From: an uncultured Eubacteriales bacterium
GTDB taxonomy: Bacteria > Bacillota > Clostridia > Oscillospirales > Acutalibacteraceae
Assembly (NCBI GenBank): GCA_948537335.1
Contig: CAOUJG010000005.1
Coordinates: forward strand, 6,164-70,163
Length of the DNA stretch: 64,000 bases
Direction: 5' to 3'
Position 1 is the first letter of the stretch; the number at the start of each line of letters is the position of its first letter. Positions 40,628-50,095 of this stretch are shown here, piece by piece. The position numbers were made by a program, and so were the translations under genes. The notes beneath the pieces were generated by a model. That model was not told the origin of the DNA and did not search any database. It saw nothing but the letters and a program-made list of their open reading frames with translations.

Positions 40628-41467
40628 ATGTTTTCAACGATTTATAATGTTAAATTTCCGGGCTTGAATTTAAACTTCAAAGTGGCGCCGGTTGCCTTTA
40701 GACTGGGCAGCGTGCCTGTGTATTGGTATGGGATAATCATCTGTATCGCGTTCGTTTTGGCGCTGTGCTACGTTTTGGCCAATTGCAAGCGGTTTGGCAT
40801 TAACCAAAACGCCATGGTGGACGCTGTGATCGTGGGTCTGGTGTGTGGGATAATTGGTGCCAGGCTGTATTACGTGATTTTCTTCCCTGGGGATGTCTAT
40901 TTAAGGGATCCGGTCAAGATTCTGCACATCAATGAGGGCGGCATAGCTATCTACGGCGGGCTAATTGGCGGCATTTTGGGCGGTCTTATTGTTGCAAAAA
41001 AGAAAAAAGTTAACACAATGGCGGCGTTAGATCTGGCTTCGTTGGGCTTTTTGATTGGACAAAGTGTGGGTAGATGGGGGAATTTTGTTAACCAAGAGGC
41101 GTTCGGACAGGAAACAGCGAGCATCTTCCGTATGATCAGTGAAAATACGGGCGGAGTGGCGGCGCATCCGTGCTTTTTGTATGAGTCTATTTGGTGCCTG
41201 GCGGGCTTCTTGATTTTGCATTTCTGCAGCATTGACCGCAAAAAGTACGACGGACAGATTTTCTTGCTGTACATTGTTTGGTACGGCTCGGCTAGGTTTT
41301 TTATCGAAGCTTTGCGGACGGACAGCCTGTTTGTGCCAGGAATTAATTTGAAAATTTCACAAATAGTGGCGCTGGTTAGCGTTGCAGTAGGAGTCTACTT
41401 TTTGTTTAGGTTTAGAAACAGGCGCAGCAGAGGCAAACTTCTGAAAATTAATTTGCCAAAAGGCTGA
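40628..41467 (+). CDS. lgt: Prolipoprotein diacylglyceryl transferase
   Basis: Lgt moves diacylglycerol from phosphatidylglycerol to the lipobox cysteine of prolipoproteins, the first step of lipoprotein maturation. The 279-residue integral membrane protein has the signature GRWGNFVNQEAFG, an N-terminal YWYGIIICIAF and HPCFLYES. ATG 40628 is 2 nt after the yfmH stop; a longer frame from 40511 overlaps yfmH and is rejected. Confidence 0.95.
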   Translation: MFSTIYNVKFPGLNLNFKVAPVAFRLGSVPVYWYGIIICIAFVLALCYVLANCKRFGINQNAMVDAVIVGLVCGIIGARLYYVIFFPGDVYLRDPVKILHINEGGIAIYGGLIGGILGGLIVAKKKKVNTMAALDLASLGFLIGQSVGRWGNFVNQEAFGQETASIFRMISENTGGVAAHPCFLYESIWCLAGFLILHFCSIDRKKYDGQIFLLYIVWYGSARFFIEALRTDSLFVPGINLKISQIVALVSVAVGVYFLFRFRNRRSRGKLLKINLPKG

Positions 41468-41526
41468 TTTTATCGTAAATTTGCGGGTTGTTTATAGTTT
41501 TGAAAGATTTTTTGAGGTGATTTTAG

Positions 41527-43335
41527 GTGTTGTTTCCACGCGAGCAGATTAGGAATTTTAGCATTATCGCGCACATCGACCACGGCAAGTCCACGCTGGC
41601 GGACAGAATCTTGGAGTTGACGCAGTCTGTCGCCACGCGGGACATGGCGGCGCAGGTGCTGGACAACATGGAGCTGGAGAAGGAGCGCGGAATCACCATC
41701 AAGGCGCGAGCGGTGACGCTTTTGTACAAGGCAGACGACGGCAAGGAGTACGTATTCAACTTGATCGATACGCCCGGGCATGTCGATTTTAACTATGAGG
41801 TTTCGCGGTCATTGGCGGCCTGTGAGGGCGCGGTCTTGGTGGTGGACGCCTCGCAGGGGATAGAGGCGCAGACCTTGGCCAATACATACCTCGCGGTGGA
41901 CGCCGGGCTCGAGATCGTGCCGGTTATAAATAAAATAGACCTGCCGAGCGCCGATCCAGAGCGGGTCAAGAACGAAATAGAGGATATAATAGGCATTCCA
42001 GCAGATGAAGCACCGTTAATTTCGGCCAAGACGGGGTTAAACGTTAAGGATGTGCTCGAAAGCGTCGTGAAGATGGTTCCGGCGCCGGTGGGAGACTCGA
42101 AAAAGCCACTGCAGGCACTGATTTTTGACTCGTACTATGACGCTTACAAAGGCGTTGTGATTTATGTGCGGCTAAAGGACGGCACAGTCAAGACTGGCGA
42201 CGAGATCAAGCTGATGGCGACCGGTGCAAAATTTACCGTGGTGGAGTGCGGATTCTTGCATGCAACATCGATTGAACCGCGGCCAGAACTGGTGGCAGGC
42301 GAAGTTGGCTATATCTCGGCGTCGATAAAATCTATAAACGATGCTCGAGTTGGAGATACCGTCACAACAACGCAGAACCCAGCAAAGGAGCCGCTGCCGG
42401 GCTACAGGGCGGTTAATCCGATGGTTTTCTGCGGAATTTACCCTGTGGATGGCTCGAAATACGGTGACTTAAGGGATGCGCTCGAAAAGTTGCAGCTTAA
42501 TGATGCCTCGCTGTCGTTTGAACCGGAAACATCTGTAGCGCTTGGATTTGGCTTTAGATGTGGCTTCTTGGGGCTTTTGCATATGGAAATCATCCAGGAG
42601 CGGCTGGAGAGAGAATACGGCCTGGACATTATAACAACGGCGCCCAGCGTCATATATAAGCTCACAAAGACCGACGGTGCGGTGGTTTATATAGACAACC
42701 CGACGAATTATCCCGAGCCAAGCGTGATTGAGAAGGCAGAGGAGCCCATGACAAATGCGCATATCTACGCTCCGTCTGAATACGTAGGGAACATCATGGA
42801 GCTTTGCCAGGAGCGGCGCGGGGTCTTCAAAGACATGAAGTACATAGATGACAGCCGGGTGGACATCCACTACGCGCTGCCGCTCAACGAGATTGTGTAC
42901 GACTTTTTTGATGCGTTAAAGTCCAAAACTAAGGGCTATGCGTCGTTTGACTACGAAATCATAGGCTACACCGAGTCGGACCTAGTCAAGCTAGATATCA
43001 TGCTAAACGGCGAGGTGGTAGATGCTCTCTCGTTCATTATTCATCGGGACAAAGCCTATCAAAGGGCACGAAAAATGGCGGAAAAGCTGAAAGAGAAAAT
43101 TCCAAGGCAGCTTTTCGAAGTGCCAATCCAAGCCTGCATAGGCGGCAAGGTAATCGCTCGAGAAACCGTAAAAGCGATGCGCAAAGACGTGCTAGCTAAA
43201 TGTTACGGTGGAGATATCTCCCGCAAGAAAAAGCTGCTAGAAAAGCAAAAAGAAGGCAAAAAACGCATGCGACAAATAGGATCAGTCGAAGTGCCGCAAG
43301 ACGCCTTCATGTCAGTATTAAGGCTTGATGAGTAA
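41527..43335 (+). CDS. lepA: Elongation factor 4
   Basis: LepA is a ribosome-bound GTPase that acts in initiation or back-translocation under stress. G motifs are intact: AHIDHGKST, DTPGHVDF and NKIDLPSA. The LepA-specific C-terminal domain is present (GGDISRKKKLLEKQKEGKK, then RMRQIGSVEVPQDAFMSV). GTG 41527 lies 6 nt after GAGGTGA. At 602 aa the length is normal. Confidence 0.97.
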   Translation: MLFPREQIRNFSIIAHIDHGKSTLADRILELTQSVATRDMAAQVLDNMELEKERGITIKARAVTLLYKADDGKEYVFNLIDTPGHVDFNYEVSRSLAACEGAVLVVDASQGIEAQTLANTYLAVDAGLEIVPVINKIDLPSADPERVKNEIEDIIGIPADEAPLISAKTGLNVKDVLESVVKMVPAPVGDSKKPLQALIFDSYYDAYKGVVIYVRLKDGTVKTGDEIKLMATGAKFTVVECGFLHATSIEPRPELVAGEVGYISASIKSINDARVGDTVTTTQNPAKEPLPGYRAVNPMVFCGIYPVDGSKYGDLRDALEKLQLNDASLSFEPETSVALGFGFRCGFLGLLHMEIIQERLEREYGLDIITTAPSVIYKLTKTDGAVVYIDNPTNYPEPSVIEKAEEPMTNAHIYAPSEYVGNIMELCQERRGVFKDMKYIDDSRVDIHYALPLNEIVYDFFDALKSKTKGYASFDYEIIGYTESDLVKLDIMLNGEVVDALSFIIHRDKAYQRARKMAEKLKEKIPRQLFEVPIQACIGGKVIARETVKAMRKDVLAKCYGGDISRKKKLLEKQKEGKKRMRQIGSVEVPQDAFMSVLRLDE

Positions 43336-43360
43336 ATAATCTTACCCATCAAGCTTAATT
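43323..43360. terminator. Weak terminator at the end of lepA
   Basis: GCTTGATG, inside the last codons of lepA, pairs with CATCAAGC, followed only by TTAATTT. It may also stop leftward transcripts from the tRNA genes. Confidence 0.45.
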
Positions 43361-43393
43361 TAATGCGAAATTCAATTTTTAAAAAATTAAAAA

Positions 43394-43468
43394 TGGTGAC
43401 CCGGACGGGATTTGAACCCGTGTTACCGCCGTGAAAGGGCGGTGTCTTAACCGCTTGACCACCGGGCC
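43394..43468 (-). tRNA. tRNA-Glu (anticodon TTC)
   Basis: Read leftward, the acceptor arm is GGCCCGG with CCGGGTC, the anticodon loop is CTTTCAC with anticodon TTC between CGCC and GGCG, and the T arm CGGG-TTCAAAT-CCCG is complete. CCA is encoded. It lies 26 nt after tRNA-Met and likely shares its transcript. Confidence 0.95.
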
Positions 43469-43494
43469 ATTGATTAATAGAGCTAATATCAAAG

Positions 43495-43571
43495 TGGTAG
43501 CGGTAATTGGATTTGAACCAATGACACTCCGGGTATGAACCGAATGCTCTAGCCAACTGAGCTATACCGCC
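43495..43571 (-). tRNA. tRNA-Met, elongator (anticodon CAT)
   Basis: Read leftward, the acceptor arm is GGCGGTA with TACCGCT, D arm AGCTCAGTTGGCTAGAGCA, anticodon loop TTCATAC and an encoded CCA. The body resembles the Bacillus elongator tRNA-Met. A lysidine-modified tRNA-Ile(CAU) is a less likely alternative. Confidence 0.92.
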
Positions 43572-43601
43572 GTGTATGCGATCAAACAGTGAACGAAGAC
43601 T

Positions 43602-43630
43602 ATTATATTATAAAAAAGCGCGATTGTCAA
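43602..43630 (-). promoter_or_regulatory. Promoter of tRNA-Met and tRNA-Glu
   Basis: Reading leftward: TTGACA (43630-43625), a 17-bp spacer and TATAAT (43607-43602). Confidence 0.85.
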
Positions 43631-43637
43631 CACCTTT

Positions 43638-44360
43638 TTATTTTTTGCCGCCCCAGGCATCGATGTTTGCGCGCTCGATGGCACCGACAATTTTTTTTCG
43701 AAGGTTGGGGTAATTTTTTTCAAGATTAAGTATAAGATTCTTGGTAGTTTGCCGATTGGAGTTAAAGTTTGCAGGACAGCGACTCAAAACAATCGGCAAA
43801 TTTTTGCGCCGCACAAGCGAAGTAATCTTAGTCTCCTCGCAGAAAATAAGCGGCCGAATCATATAAATATCCTTACGCGAAAGATATGTAACCGGCGAAA
43901 AACAGCCAATAGTCCCGCAGTTCAAAAGATTCATAAAAAAAGTTTCAACGCAGTCATCCAAATTATGCCCCAAGGCGATCTTGTTGCAACCAAGCTCCCT
44001 CGCCATATCGTGCAGTATCCCTCGACGCATCCGGGCACAAAGACTGCAGGGGTTCGACTCTTTTCGGTCATGAAAAATTAAACTAGCAAGGTGAGTGCGC
44101 TTTATGACGTGTGGGACATTTATTTTTGCACAAAATTTTTCGATATCAGAATAATCAGTAGCCCGGTTCTCAAAGCAAGGATCGACGGTTATGGCGACCA
44201 GATCGAATTTTTGCGGATAATATGTCTTAATCTGATTGAGCGCAAATAAGAGAAACACCGAATCTTTGCCGCCAGAAACGCACACAGCAATCCTGTCATT
44301 CTGCGAGATCATCCCGTAAGAATCAATAGCCGCGCGGACTTTGCCAATCATGTTGTGCAT
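43638..44360 (-). CDS. ttcA: TtcA-family tRNA thiolation protein
   Basis: TtcA-type enzymes adenylate and thiolate C32 of some tRNAs. This 240-residue N-type ATP pyrophosphatase has the P-loop AVCVSGGKDSVFLL, the CxxC stretch NPCSLCARMRRGILHDMA, KIALGHNLDDCVETFFMN and the later SRCPAN cysteine, consistent with Fe-S binding. ATG 44360 lies 8 nt after GAGGAG; the longer frame upstream is AT-rich and unlikely. It sits just before the tRNA-Met promoter on the same strand. Confidence 0.85.
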   Translation of the reverse strand: MHNMIGKVRAAIDSYGMISQNDRIAVCVSGGKDSVFLLFALNQIKTYYPQKFDLVAITVDPCFENRATDYSDIEKFCAKINVPHVIKRTHLASLIFHDRKESNPCSLCARMRRGILHDMARELGCNKIALGHNLDDCVETFFMNLLNCGTIGCFSPVTYLSRKDIYMIRPLIFCEETKITSLVRRKNLPIVLSRCPANFNSNRQTTKNLILNLEKNYPNLRKKIVGAIERANIDAWGGKK

Positions 44361-44584
44361 AAAATTTCTCCTCTTTGTGCAAGCAAAATTTTTATAAAAA
44401 TAAAAAGCAAGACGTTTCACCATCGTAAAATTACATATTATCTGCCCCAAATTTCGCATAAAACTGTGGCGGAACATCAATATAAACAAAATAAAAATAA
44501 TTCTTTTATAGAAAATTAACTCAACCCTATAAACATAATATACAATATTTTCTTCAATTTTGCAAAAAAAAATTGCATAAATGC

Positions 44585-44613
44585 TTGCAATTTAAAAATA
44601 AGTGTATTATAAT
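44585..44613 (+). promoter_or_regulatory. Promoter of the dcw cluster
   Basis: TTGCAA (44585-44590), a 17-bp spacer and TATAAT (44608-44613). The rest of the 44361-44584 gap is AT-rich; no other gene or clear signal was seen in it. Confidence 0.75.
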
Positions 44614-44622
44614 GAAAACATC

Positions 44623-44660
44623 AAGTGGTGAAAAGTGGTTAAAAGTAGCGAGAAGTGGTT
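44623..44660 (+). promoter_or_regulatory. Four MraZ-box-like repeats
   Basis: AAGTGGTG, AAGTGGTT, AAGTAGCG and AAGTGGTT start at 44623, 44633, 44643 and 44653, an exact 10-bp period just past the promoter. Direct GTGG repeats before mraZ are the known binding sites of MraZ, so autorepression is likely. The third copy is degenerate. Confidence 0.8.
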
Positions 44661-44696
44661 TAAAATTATCTTCTCAAAACTTTTGGAGGGGCTTTT

Positions 44697-45116
44697 ATGT
44701 TGATAGGCGAGTACCAACATAATATCGACCTAAAGGGCAGAGTTGCGGTTCCGGCGCGGTTCCGTGACGACTTGGGTGCGCTTTTTTACATCACCAAAGG
44801 CCTCGACAATTGCCTGTTTGTTTTGCCACAAGATGAGTGGAGTCGGCTGGTGGAAAAGATAAAAACGATGCCGATCTCTAAAGCTAGGGGTTTGCAGAGA
44901 TTTTTCTTCTCGGGCGCAGCGGAGGTTGTGCCGGACAAGCAGGGCAGAATTCTGATCCCGCAGCAGCTGAGGGAACACGCCGAGCTGGATAAAGAAGTCA
45001 CGTTTATCGGGACGTCCAGCAGAGTGGAGATCTGGAACAGCAAGAGGTGGGCAGAGTTTAACTCGGTGCTAACGCAGGACAGCATCGCAGAGGCAATGGA
45101 CATGCTCGACTTGTAG
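44697..45116 (+). CDS. mraZ: Transcriptional regulator MraZ
   Basis: MraZ is an AbrB-fold DNA-binding protein and autoregulator of the division and cell wall (dcw) cluster. The start MLIGEYQHNIDLKGRVAVPA and the second repeat VVPDKQGRILIPQQLREHA show the two SpoVT-AbrB halves. At 139 aa it is typical. GGAGG precedes the ATG. Repeats matching its operator lie upstream. Confidence 0.97.
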   Translation: MLIGEYQHNIDLKGRVAVPARFRDDLGALFYITKGLDNCLFVLPQDEWSRLVEKIKTMPISKARGLQRFFFSGAAEVVPDKQGRILIPQQLREHAELDKEVTFIGTSSRVEIWNSKRWAEFNSVLTQDSIAEAMDMLDL

Positions 45117-45131
45117 AAAGGGCGGCGGCAA

Positions 45132-46058
45132 ATGGAGTTTTCGCATGTACCGGTTTTGCTGTTGGAGGCAATAGAAGGGCTAAACGTAGAGGAGTCTGGG
45201 GTTTACATAGACGGCACAGCCGGAGGTGGCGGGCATTCTGAGGCTATTTTAAAGAAGCTAAAGTCTGGCAAGCTGATATCGATTGACCAGGACCCAGATG
45301 CAATCGCGTTTTTGCGGGAGAAATTAGCAAAGTACGAAAATTCCACTGTGGTGCAAGAAAACTTCCTAAATATGGACAAGGTTGCCAGAGAGCTTTCTAT
45401 CAACGAGGTAGACGGCGTGCTGATGGATTTGGGGGTTTCGTCGCATCAGTTTGACACCAAAGAAAGAGGCTTTTCTTACCGCTACGACGCCCCACTGGAC
45501 ATGCGAATGAGTCAAAAAGGCGTGAGCGCGTACGATTTAGTCAATGAGTTGCCTTGGCAAGAGCTAGCGGGGATCATAAAAAATTATGGAGAAGAAAAGT
45601 TCGCAAAGGGCATCGCGCTCGCAATAGAAAGGCAGAGACAGAGCGCGCCCATAGAAACCACGCAGCAGCTAGTGGACGTGATAAAATCGGCAATACCAGC
45701 AAGGTTTAAGCGAGAAAAAGGCCATCCGGCCAAAAGAACCTTTCAAGCGCTTAGAATTGCTGTGAATAGAGAAATAGATGTATTGCAACAGGGCTTAGAT
45801 TCGGCGTTTTCTATATTGAAACCAGGCGGAAGACTAGCGGTGATCACGTTTCATTCTCTTGAAGACAGGATAGTCAAAAAGAAAATGGTGTCTTGGTGCC
45901 AAGGATGCACGTGTCCACCAGAGTTCCCGATCTGCGTGTGCAATAAAAAGCCGAGGGCAAAACTAATCAATAAAAGAGCGATAGAGCCTTCACGACAGGA
46001 AATTGAGGAGAATCCACGGAGCAAAAGCGCAAAATTACGGGTTTGTGAAAAGATTTAA
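45132..46058 (+). CDS. rsmH: 16S rRNA m4C1402 methyltransferase
   Basis: RsmH (MraW) methylates N4 of C1402 in 16S rRNA. SAM-binding DGTAGGGGHSEAIL, LMDLGVSSHQFD, RGFSYRYDAPLDMRM and the C-terminal AVITFHSLEDRIVK are diagnostic. At 308 aa the length is normal. It follows mraZ by 15 nt. Confidence 0.97.
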   Translation: MEFSHVPVLLLEAIEGLNVEESGVYIDGTAGGGGHSEAILKKLKSGKLISIDQDPDAIAFLREKLAKYENSTVVQENFLNMDKVARELSINEVDGVLMDLGVSSHQFDTKERGFSYRYDAPLDMRMSQKGVSAYDLVNELPWQELAGIIKNYGEEKFAKGIALAIERQRQSAPIETTQQLVDVIKSAIPARFKREKGHPAKRTFQALRIAVNREIDVLQQGLDSAFSILKPGGRLAVITFHSLEDRIVKKKMVSWCQGCTCPPEFPICVCNKKPRAKLINKRAIEPSRQEIEENPRSKSAKLRVCEKI

Positions 46059-46094
46059 TCTTGAGGATGTTAAATAGGACGGGGGTTGATGAAA

Positions 46095-46565
46095 ATGGCT
46101 TTACAGCAAAGAAGCGTCGCGTATGATATCTCGCGGTTTGAGGAGCGAAAACCGGCGATAGATAGCGAAAAAAGAGATAACATATTAAAGCTGCCAAAGA
46201 AAAAAGCAAAAGTAAGAGCCGGCAAAAAAAGCAAGCTAAAGCCAATGACGGTGCTGCTTGCGGGAGTAAGCTTTTTGCTAAGTGTTGCTGCGGTGTGGAC
46301 AATGCTACTCAACCAAGTGACGATGGCCGAACTAACAGCCCAAACCAACAAAGCCGCTACACAGCTGGAGGAGTGCAGAAGCGAGAACACGCAATGGCAG
46401 ATGAAGTTAGAGGAAAAATTCTCTCCAGAAAACGTAACGCAACACGCGACCGCGCTGGGAATGGTGCCAAATAACTCAGGACGAGTGGAGTGCTTGGGGC
46501 TGCACCCAGAGGACAAAGCAGAACTACCGCAGAAAGGACGAGGAGGACTTGCGAGAATCTTTTGA
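46095..46565 (+). CDS. ftsL: FtsL-like cell division protein
   Basis: This is a small bitopic protein with a basic cytoplasmic tail (KKKAKVRAGKKSKLK), one span (MTVLLAGVSFLLSVAAVWTML) and an external coiled coil (ELTAQTNKAATQLEECRSEN) ending near the membrane-distal TALGMVPN stretch. The architecture and place between rsmH and the PBP gene identify FtsL, which works with DivIB/DivIC. Sequence similarity in this family is low. ATG 46095 is 9 nt after GGGGG; ATG 46089 is possible. Confidence 0.8.
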   Translation: MALQQRSVAYDISRFEERKPAIDSEKRDNILKLPKKKAKVRAGKKSKLKPMTVLLAGVSFLLSVAAVWTMLLNQVTMAELTAQTNKAATQLEECRSENTQWQMKLEEKFSPENVTQHATALGMVPNNSGRVECLGLHPEDKAELPQKGRGGLARIF

Positions 46566-46682
46566 CCTAGCGGGAAATCGGGAATAACATGAGGTTTAAC
46601 TAAATAAATATTAAAGATAGGATAGAGAGTTAAGATGGAATCGGTGTCTTGGCTCTCATGACGTTTGTGAAGGAGCAAGGTT

Positions 46683-48914
46683 ATGGCAAAAGGGACCACA
46701 ATCAGAATGTGGCGCAGGTCGATTTTTGTGTTGGCGTCGCTGCTCATCGTGGGTTTTGGAGTAATCGTCTTTAGACTGGTAAAATTGCAATTGGTTGAGG
46801 GCGAAAAACTGCAGCAAATGGCCACAGAGCAGCAGTTGAAAGATACAAAAATAAACGCACAAAGGGGCACGATCTACGACAGAAACATGAAACCGTTGGC
46901 ACAAAGCGCAACAGTTTGGACGGTGGTTCTGGAGCCAGCTTATTTGAAGGACCCAGAATTAATCGAGAAAATCGCCAGCGGGCTAGCTCCGATTTTAGAA
47001 ATGGACAAGAGCGAGATCCTAGAAAAGGCGAAGAAAAAGTCGTTCTACACAGTGCTGAAGCGGAAGGTAGAGAGCGACGTAAAAGATAAAATCATAGCGT
47101 TTCAGAAGGAAAACAAGATAACAACGGGCATACGGCTGGTGGAGGATTACAAGCGGTATTATCCGTACGGTGACTTTGCTGCGTGCGTTATTGGCTTTAC
47201 GGGGACGGACAGCCAAGGTCTCTCGGGGCTGGAGAGCTACTACGATGAGTACCTAACCGGCCAGGCGGGCAGATTGGTCACAGCCAGAAACGCAGTGGGT
47301 ACGGATATGCCGTTTGACTACGAGAAGATGATTCCGGCGCAGAACGGCAATAACCTGGTTTTGTGCATAGACGAAGTGATTCAGCACTTTTTGGAAAAGG
47401 GCCTAGAAGAGGGGATCGTCAACAACAAGGTCATGAACAGGGCCGGCGCCATCATGATGAACGTCAATACCGGCGAGATAATAGGCATGGCGGTAAAGGG
47501 CGGCTACGACCTCAACAAACCGTTTGAAATTGCGGACGCAGAAAAAAAGGCTCAAATAGAAGCCCTGCCAGAATCGGAGCGCGCAAAGGCAAAAGCAGAA
47601 GCTCTGGAGGCACAGTGGCGTAATAAGCTGGTTAGCGACACCTACATGCCGGGCTCGGTGTACAAGCAAATCACAACAGCCATGGCGTTTGAAGAGAATT
47701 TGATTGACGAAAAGACCAACTTTAATTGCACCGGGAGTTTTGTGCCGTTCCCAGGTGCTCGACCGATTCGGTGCCACAAACACGGCGGACATGGCAGCCA
47801 AGTCTTTGCGAGAGCCTTTTGCAACTCCTGCAACCCGGCATTCATCCAGGTTGGCCAAAAAATAGGTCCCGAGAGGTTTTACAAATACTACCAGGCGTTT
47901 GGCTTTACCGAAAAAACCGGCATAGACCTGCCCGGCGAAGCGAACGGAATCTTCTTTAGCAAAGATGGCCGCATGGGTCCGATGGATTTGGCGGTGGCGT
48001 CGTTTGGACAGAACTTTAGTGTAACGCCGCTCCAGATGATAATAGCAGCGGCGGCCGTTGCAAACGGTGGATACATAGTTGAACCGCGCGTTGTGAGTCG
48101 AATTGTTGATTGCAACGGAAACATCATAAAAAATTTTGAAACAGTGATAAAAAGGCAGGCTATTTCGGAGCAGACGTCCAAGAGAATCTGTGCATTGCTC
48201 ACGCAGAACGCAATTGACGGCGGCGCGAAAAATGGCAACGTGCCAGGATACAGAATTGGCGGCAAAACAGGAACGTCGCAAAAAATAGGTGACAGTGGTC
48301 CGGGCGGTATGGACTATATCTCGTCGTTCTGTGGCTTTGCGCCGGGCGACAACCCGCAGTATATTTTGCTGATTTATTACGATACGCCAAAAGGGCCGAG
48401 CTACTACGGAGCGCTCGTGGCGGCGCCGACGTTTGCAAGGGTCATGCAAGATGCGTTGCCGTACCTGGGCGTGGAGCGGAAGTATACCGACGAGGAAATG
48501 GCCAACCTAGACATCCAGGTGCCGTTTTTGGTGGGCTCATCGGTCGACAAGGCCAAACTCCAGGCGATAAATCTGCAGCTAAACCCAGTCGTCTACGGCT
48601 CTGGCGAGACGGTTATATCGCAGGTTCCAGAAGTCTCGACCAAAATGCCAAAAGGCGGCAGGATAGTGCTCTATACAGACGACTCCACCGCGAACTCCAA
48701 AGCAGTGGTGCCCAAATTTGCAGGCATGACGCTCTCCGCAGCCAACAGAGAAGCCAGCGCAGCAAAAGTGAACATAATAATAAAAGGAACGGCGCTGTCG
48801 AGCTCGGGATGCGTGTGCGCAAGTCAAAGCATAGCCGCGGGTACAGAAGTCCGCCCCGGCACAGTGGTAATCCTGACGTTCTCGCAGAAAAAATCGGAGC
48901 AGCACAGTGACTAG
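46683..48914 (+). CDS. spoVD: SpoVD/FtsI-type penicillin-binding protein with PASTA domains
   Basis: This 743-residue class B PBP has a membrane anchor (SIFVLASLLIVGFGVIVFRL), a pedestal domain starting AQRGTIYDRN, and a transpeptidase domain with PGSVYKQI (Ser near 325, Lys near 328), SCNPAF (Ser near 382) and GKTGTSQ (Lys near 528). Two C-terminal PASTA domains follow (VPFLVGSSVDKAKLQ and VPKFAGMTLSAANRE). In Bacillus the PASTA-bearing dcw PBPs are PBP2B and SpoVD; only one is present here, so it may serve division, cortex or both. Its SEDS partner is the ftsW gene two genes on. Confidence 0.92.
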   Translation: MAKGTTIRMWRRSIFVLASLLIVGFGVIVFRLVKLQLVEGEKLQQMATEQQLKDTKINAQRGTIYDRNMKPLAQSATVWTVVLEPAYLKDPELIEKIASGLAPILEMDKSEILEKAKKKSFYTVLKRKVESDVKDKIIAFQKENKITTGIRLVEDYKRYYPYGDFAACVIGFTGTDSQGLSGLESYYDEYLTGQAGRLVTARNAVGTDMPFDYEKMIPAQNGNNLVLCIDEVIQHFLEKGLEEGIVNNKVMNRAGAIMMNVNTGEIIGMAVKGGYDLNKPFEIADAEKKAQIEALPESERAKAKAEALEAQWRNKLVSDTYMPGSVYKQITTAMAFEENLIDEKTNFNCTGSFVPFPGARPIRCHKHGGHGSQVFARAFCNSCNPAFIQVGQKIGPERFYKYYQAFGFTEKTGIDLPGEANGIFFSKDGRMGPMDLAVASFGQNFSVTPLQMIIAAAAVANGGYIVEPRVVSRIVDCNGNIIKNFETVIKRQAISEQTSKRICALLTQNAIDGGAKNGNVPGYRIGGKTGTSQKIGDSGPGGMDYISSFCGFAPGDNPQYILLIYYDTPKGPSYYGALVAAPTFARVMQDALPYLGVERKYTDEEMANLDIQVPFLVGSSVDKAKLQAINLQLNPVVYGSGETVISQVPEVSTKMPKGGRIVLYTDDSTANSKAVVPKFAGMTLSAANREASAAKVNIIIKGTALSSSGCVCASQSIAAGTEVRPGTVVILTFSQKKSEQHSD

Positions 48915-49014
48915 AAAATGGAAATTCACACAGCACAAGCAAAAGTTCAAAAAATGTGCTATAATTGTAGTAGTTTAAGCAGCAAAGGTCAGGTTTAGAA
49001 AGGTGGCATGCGGC

Positions 49015-50055
49015 ATGGTGGCAAACGTATGGGTGATTTTTGCGATAGTAGCCTCATTCTTAATCACGTGTTTTTTAGGAAAGCGGATTATACCGTACCT
49101 TCAAAGGCTCAAATACGGCCAAACCATACTAAAAATCGGGCCATCGTGGCACAAAAATAAGCAGGGCACGCCCACAATGGGCGGAGTAATTTTCGTTATC
49201 GGAATATACGCCGCAATCCTAGTAACAATGCCGCTGTACTACTTTTTGGTCGCCCAAAATACACTGCACTTGCAAGAGCCACCGCTCATAATGCAAAAAA
49301 TCATATCCGGCCTCCTGATGGCGCTGGCGTACGGCGCAATCGGATTTTTGGACGACTATATAAAGGTAGTAAAAAAGCGTAACCTGGGGCTAACGGCCGG
49401 GCAAAAGCTCCTTATGCAGTTCCTGGTTGTGGGCTCGTACCTGCTGTCGCTTTATTGCGCGGAAGTGCTGCAAGGAGGCCTCGGCGCCACATCGACGACC
49501 ATACCGTTCTTTGGCCGAGTTGACCTAGGGGTACTATATTGGCCGATGGCGTCATTGCTGATAGTTGGCATGGTGAACGCGGTGAACTTAACGGACGGAA
49601 TTGACGGCCTGTGCACATCGATCACGTTTTTCGTCGCAACATTTTTCATGCTGATATCGAATTTCCTGCACATATTCAACCTGAGCATAGTCGCAGGGGC
49701 GTTAGTCGGAGGATGCTTGGGCTTTTTGATATTCAACATCCACCCCGCAAAAGTGTTCATGGGGGATACAGGCTCTTTGTTCTTGGGAGGATTAATCTGC
49801 GCGCTAGCATTCACGCTAGATGTGCCAGTGATGTTGCCGATAATCGGCGGTGTGTACGTGCTGGAGATGTTCTCGGTGATACTGCAGGTGGCGTATTTTA
49901 AGGCAACAAAGGGCAAACGCCTGTTCAAAATGAGCCCGCTGCACCATCACTTCGAGATTTGCGGCTGGAGCGAGGCCAAAATTTGCATCGTGTTTAATGT
50001 AATCACAGTGATACTCGGAGCGCTGGCGGTTGTGCTGGCGGCCCATGGGCTTTGA
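49015..50055 (+). CDS. mraY: Phospho-MurNAc-pentapeptide transferase
   Basis: MraY makes lipid I by moving phospho-MurNAc-pentapeptide to undecaprenyl phosphate. The polytopic protein has KQGTPTMGGVIF, the catalytic IGFLDDYIKV, NLTDGIDGL and the late HHHFEICGWSE, all diagnostic. ATG 49015 lies 8 nt after AAAGGTGG and is preferred over GTG 49003 (346 aa). A TATAAT at about 48961 may give an extra promoter. Confidence 0.97.
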   Translation: MVANVWVIFAIVASFLITCFLGKRIIPYLQRLKYGQTILKIGPSWHKNKQGTPTMGGVIFVIGIYAAILVTMPLYYFLVAQNTLHLQEPPLIMQKIISGLLMALAYGAIGFLDDYIKVVKKRNLGLTAGQKLLMQFLVVGSYLLSLYCAEVLQGGLGATSTTIPFFGRVDLGVLYWPMASLLIVGMVNAVNLTDGIDGLCTSITFFVATFFMLISNFLHIFNLSIVAGALVGGCLGFLIFNIHPAKVFMGDTGSLFLGGLICALAFTLDVPVMLPIIGGVYVLEMFSVILQVAYFKATKGKRLFKMSPLHHHFEICGWSEAKICIVFNVITVILGALAVVLAAHGL

Positions 50056-50095
50056 TGGGTACTGTGCAGGCTAAGGGGCAACAAGGAGGCAAAAA

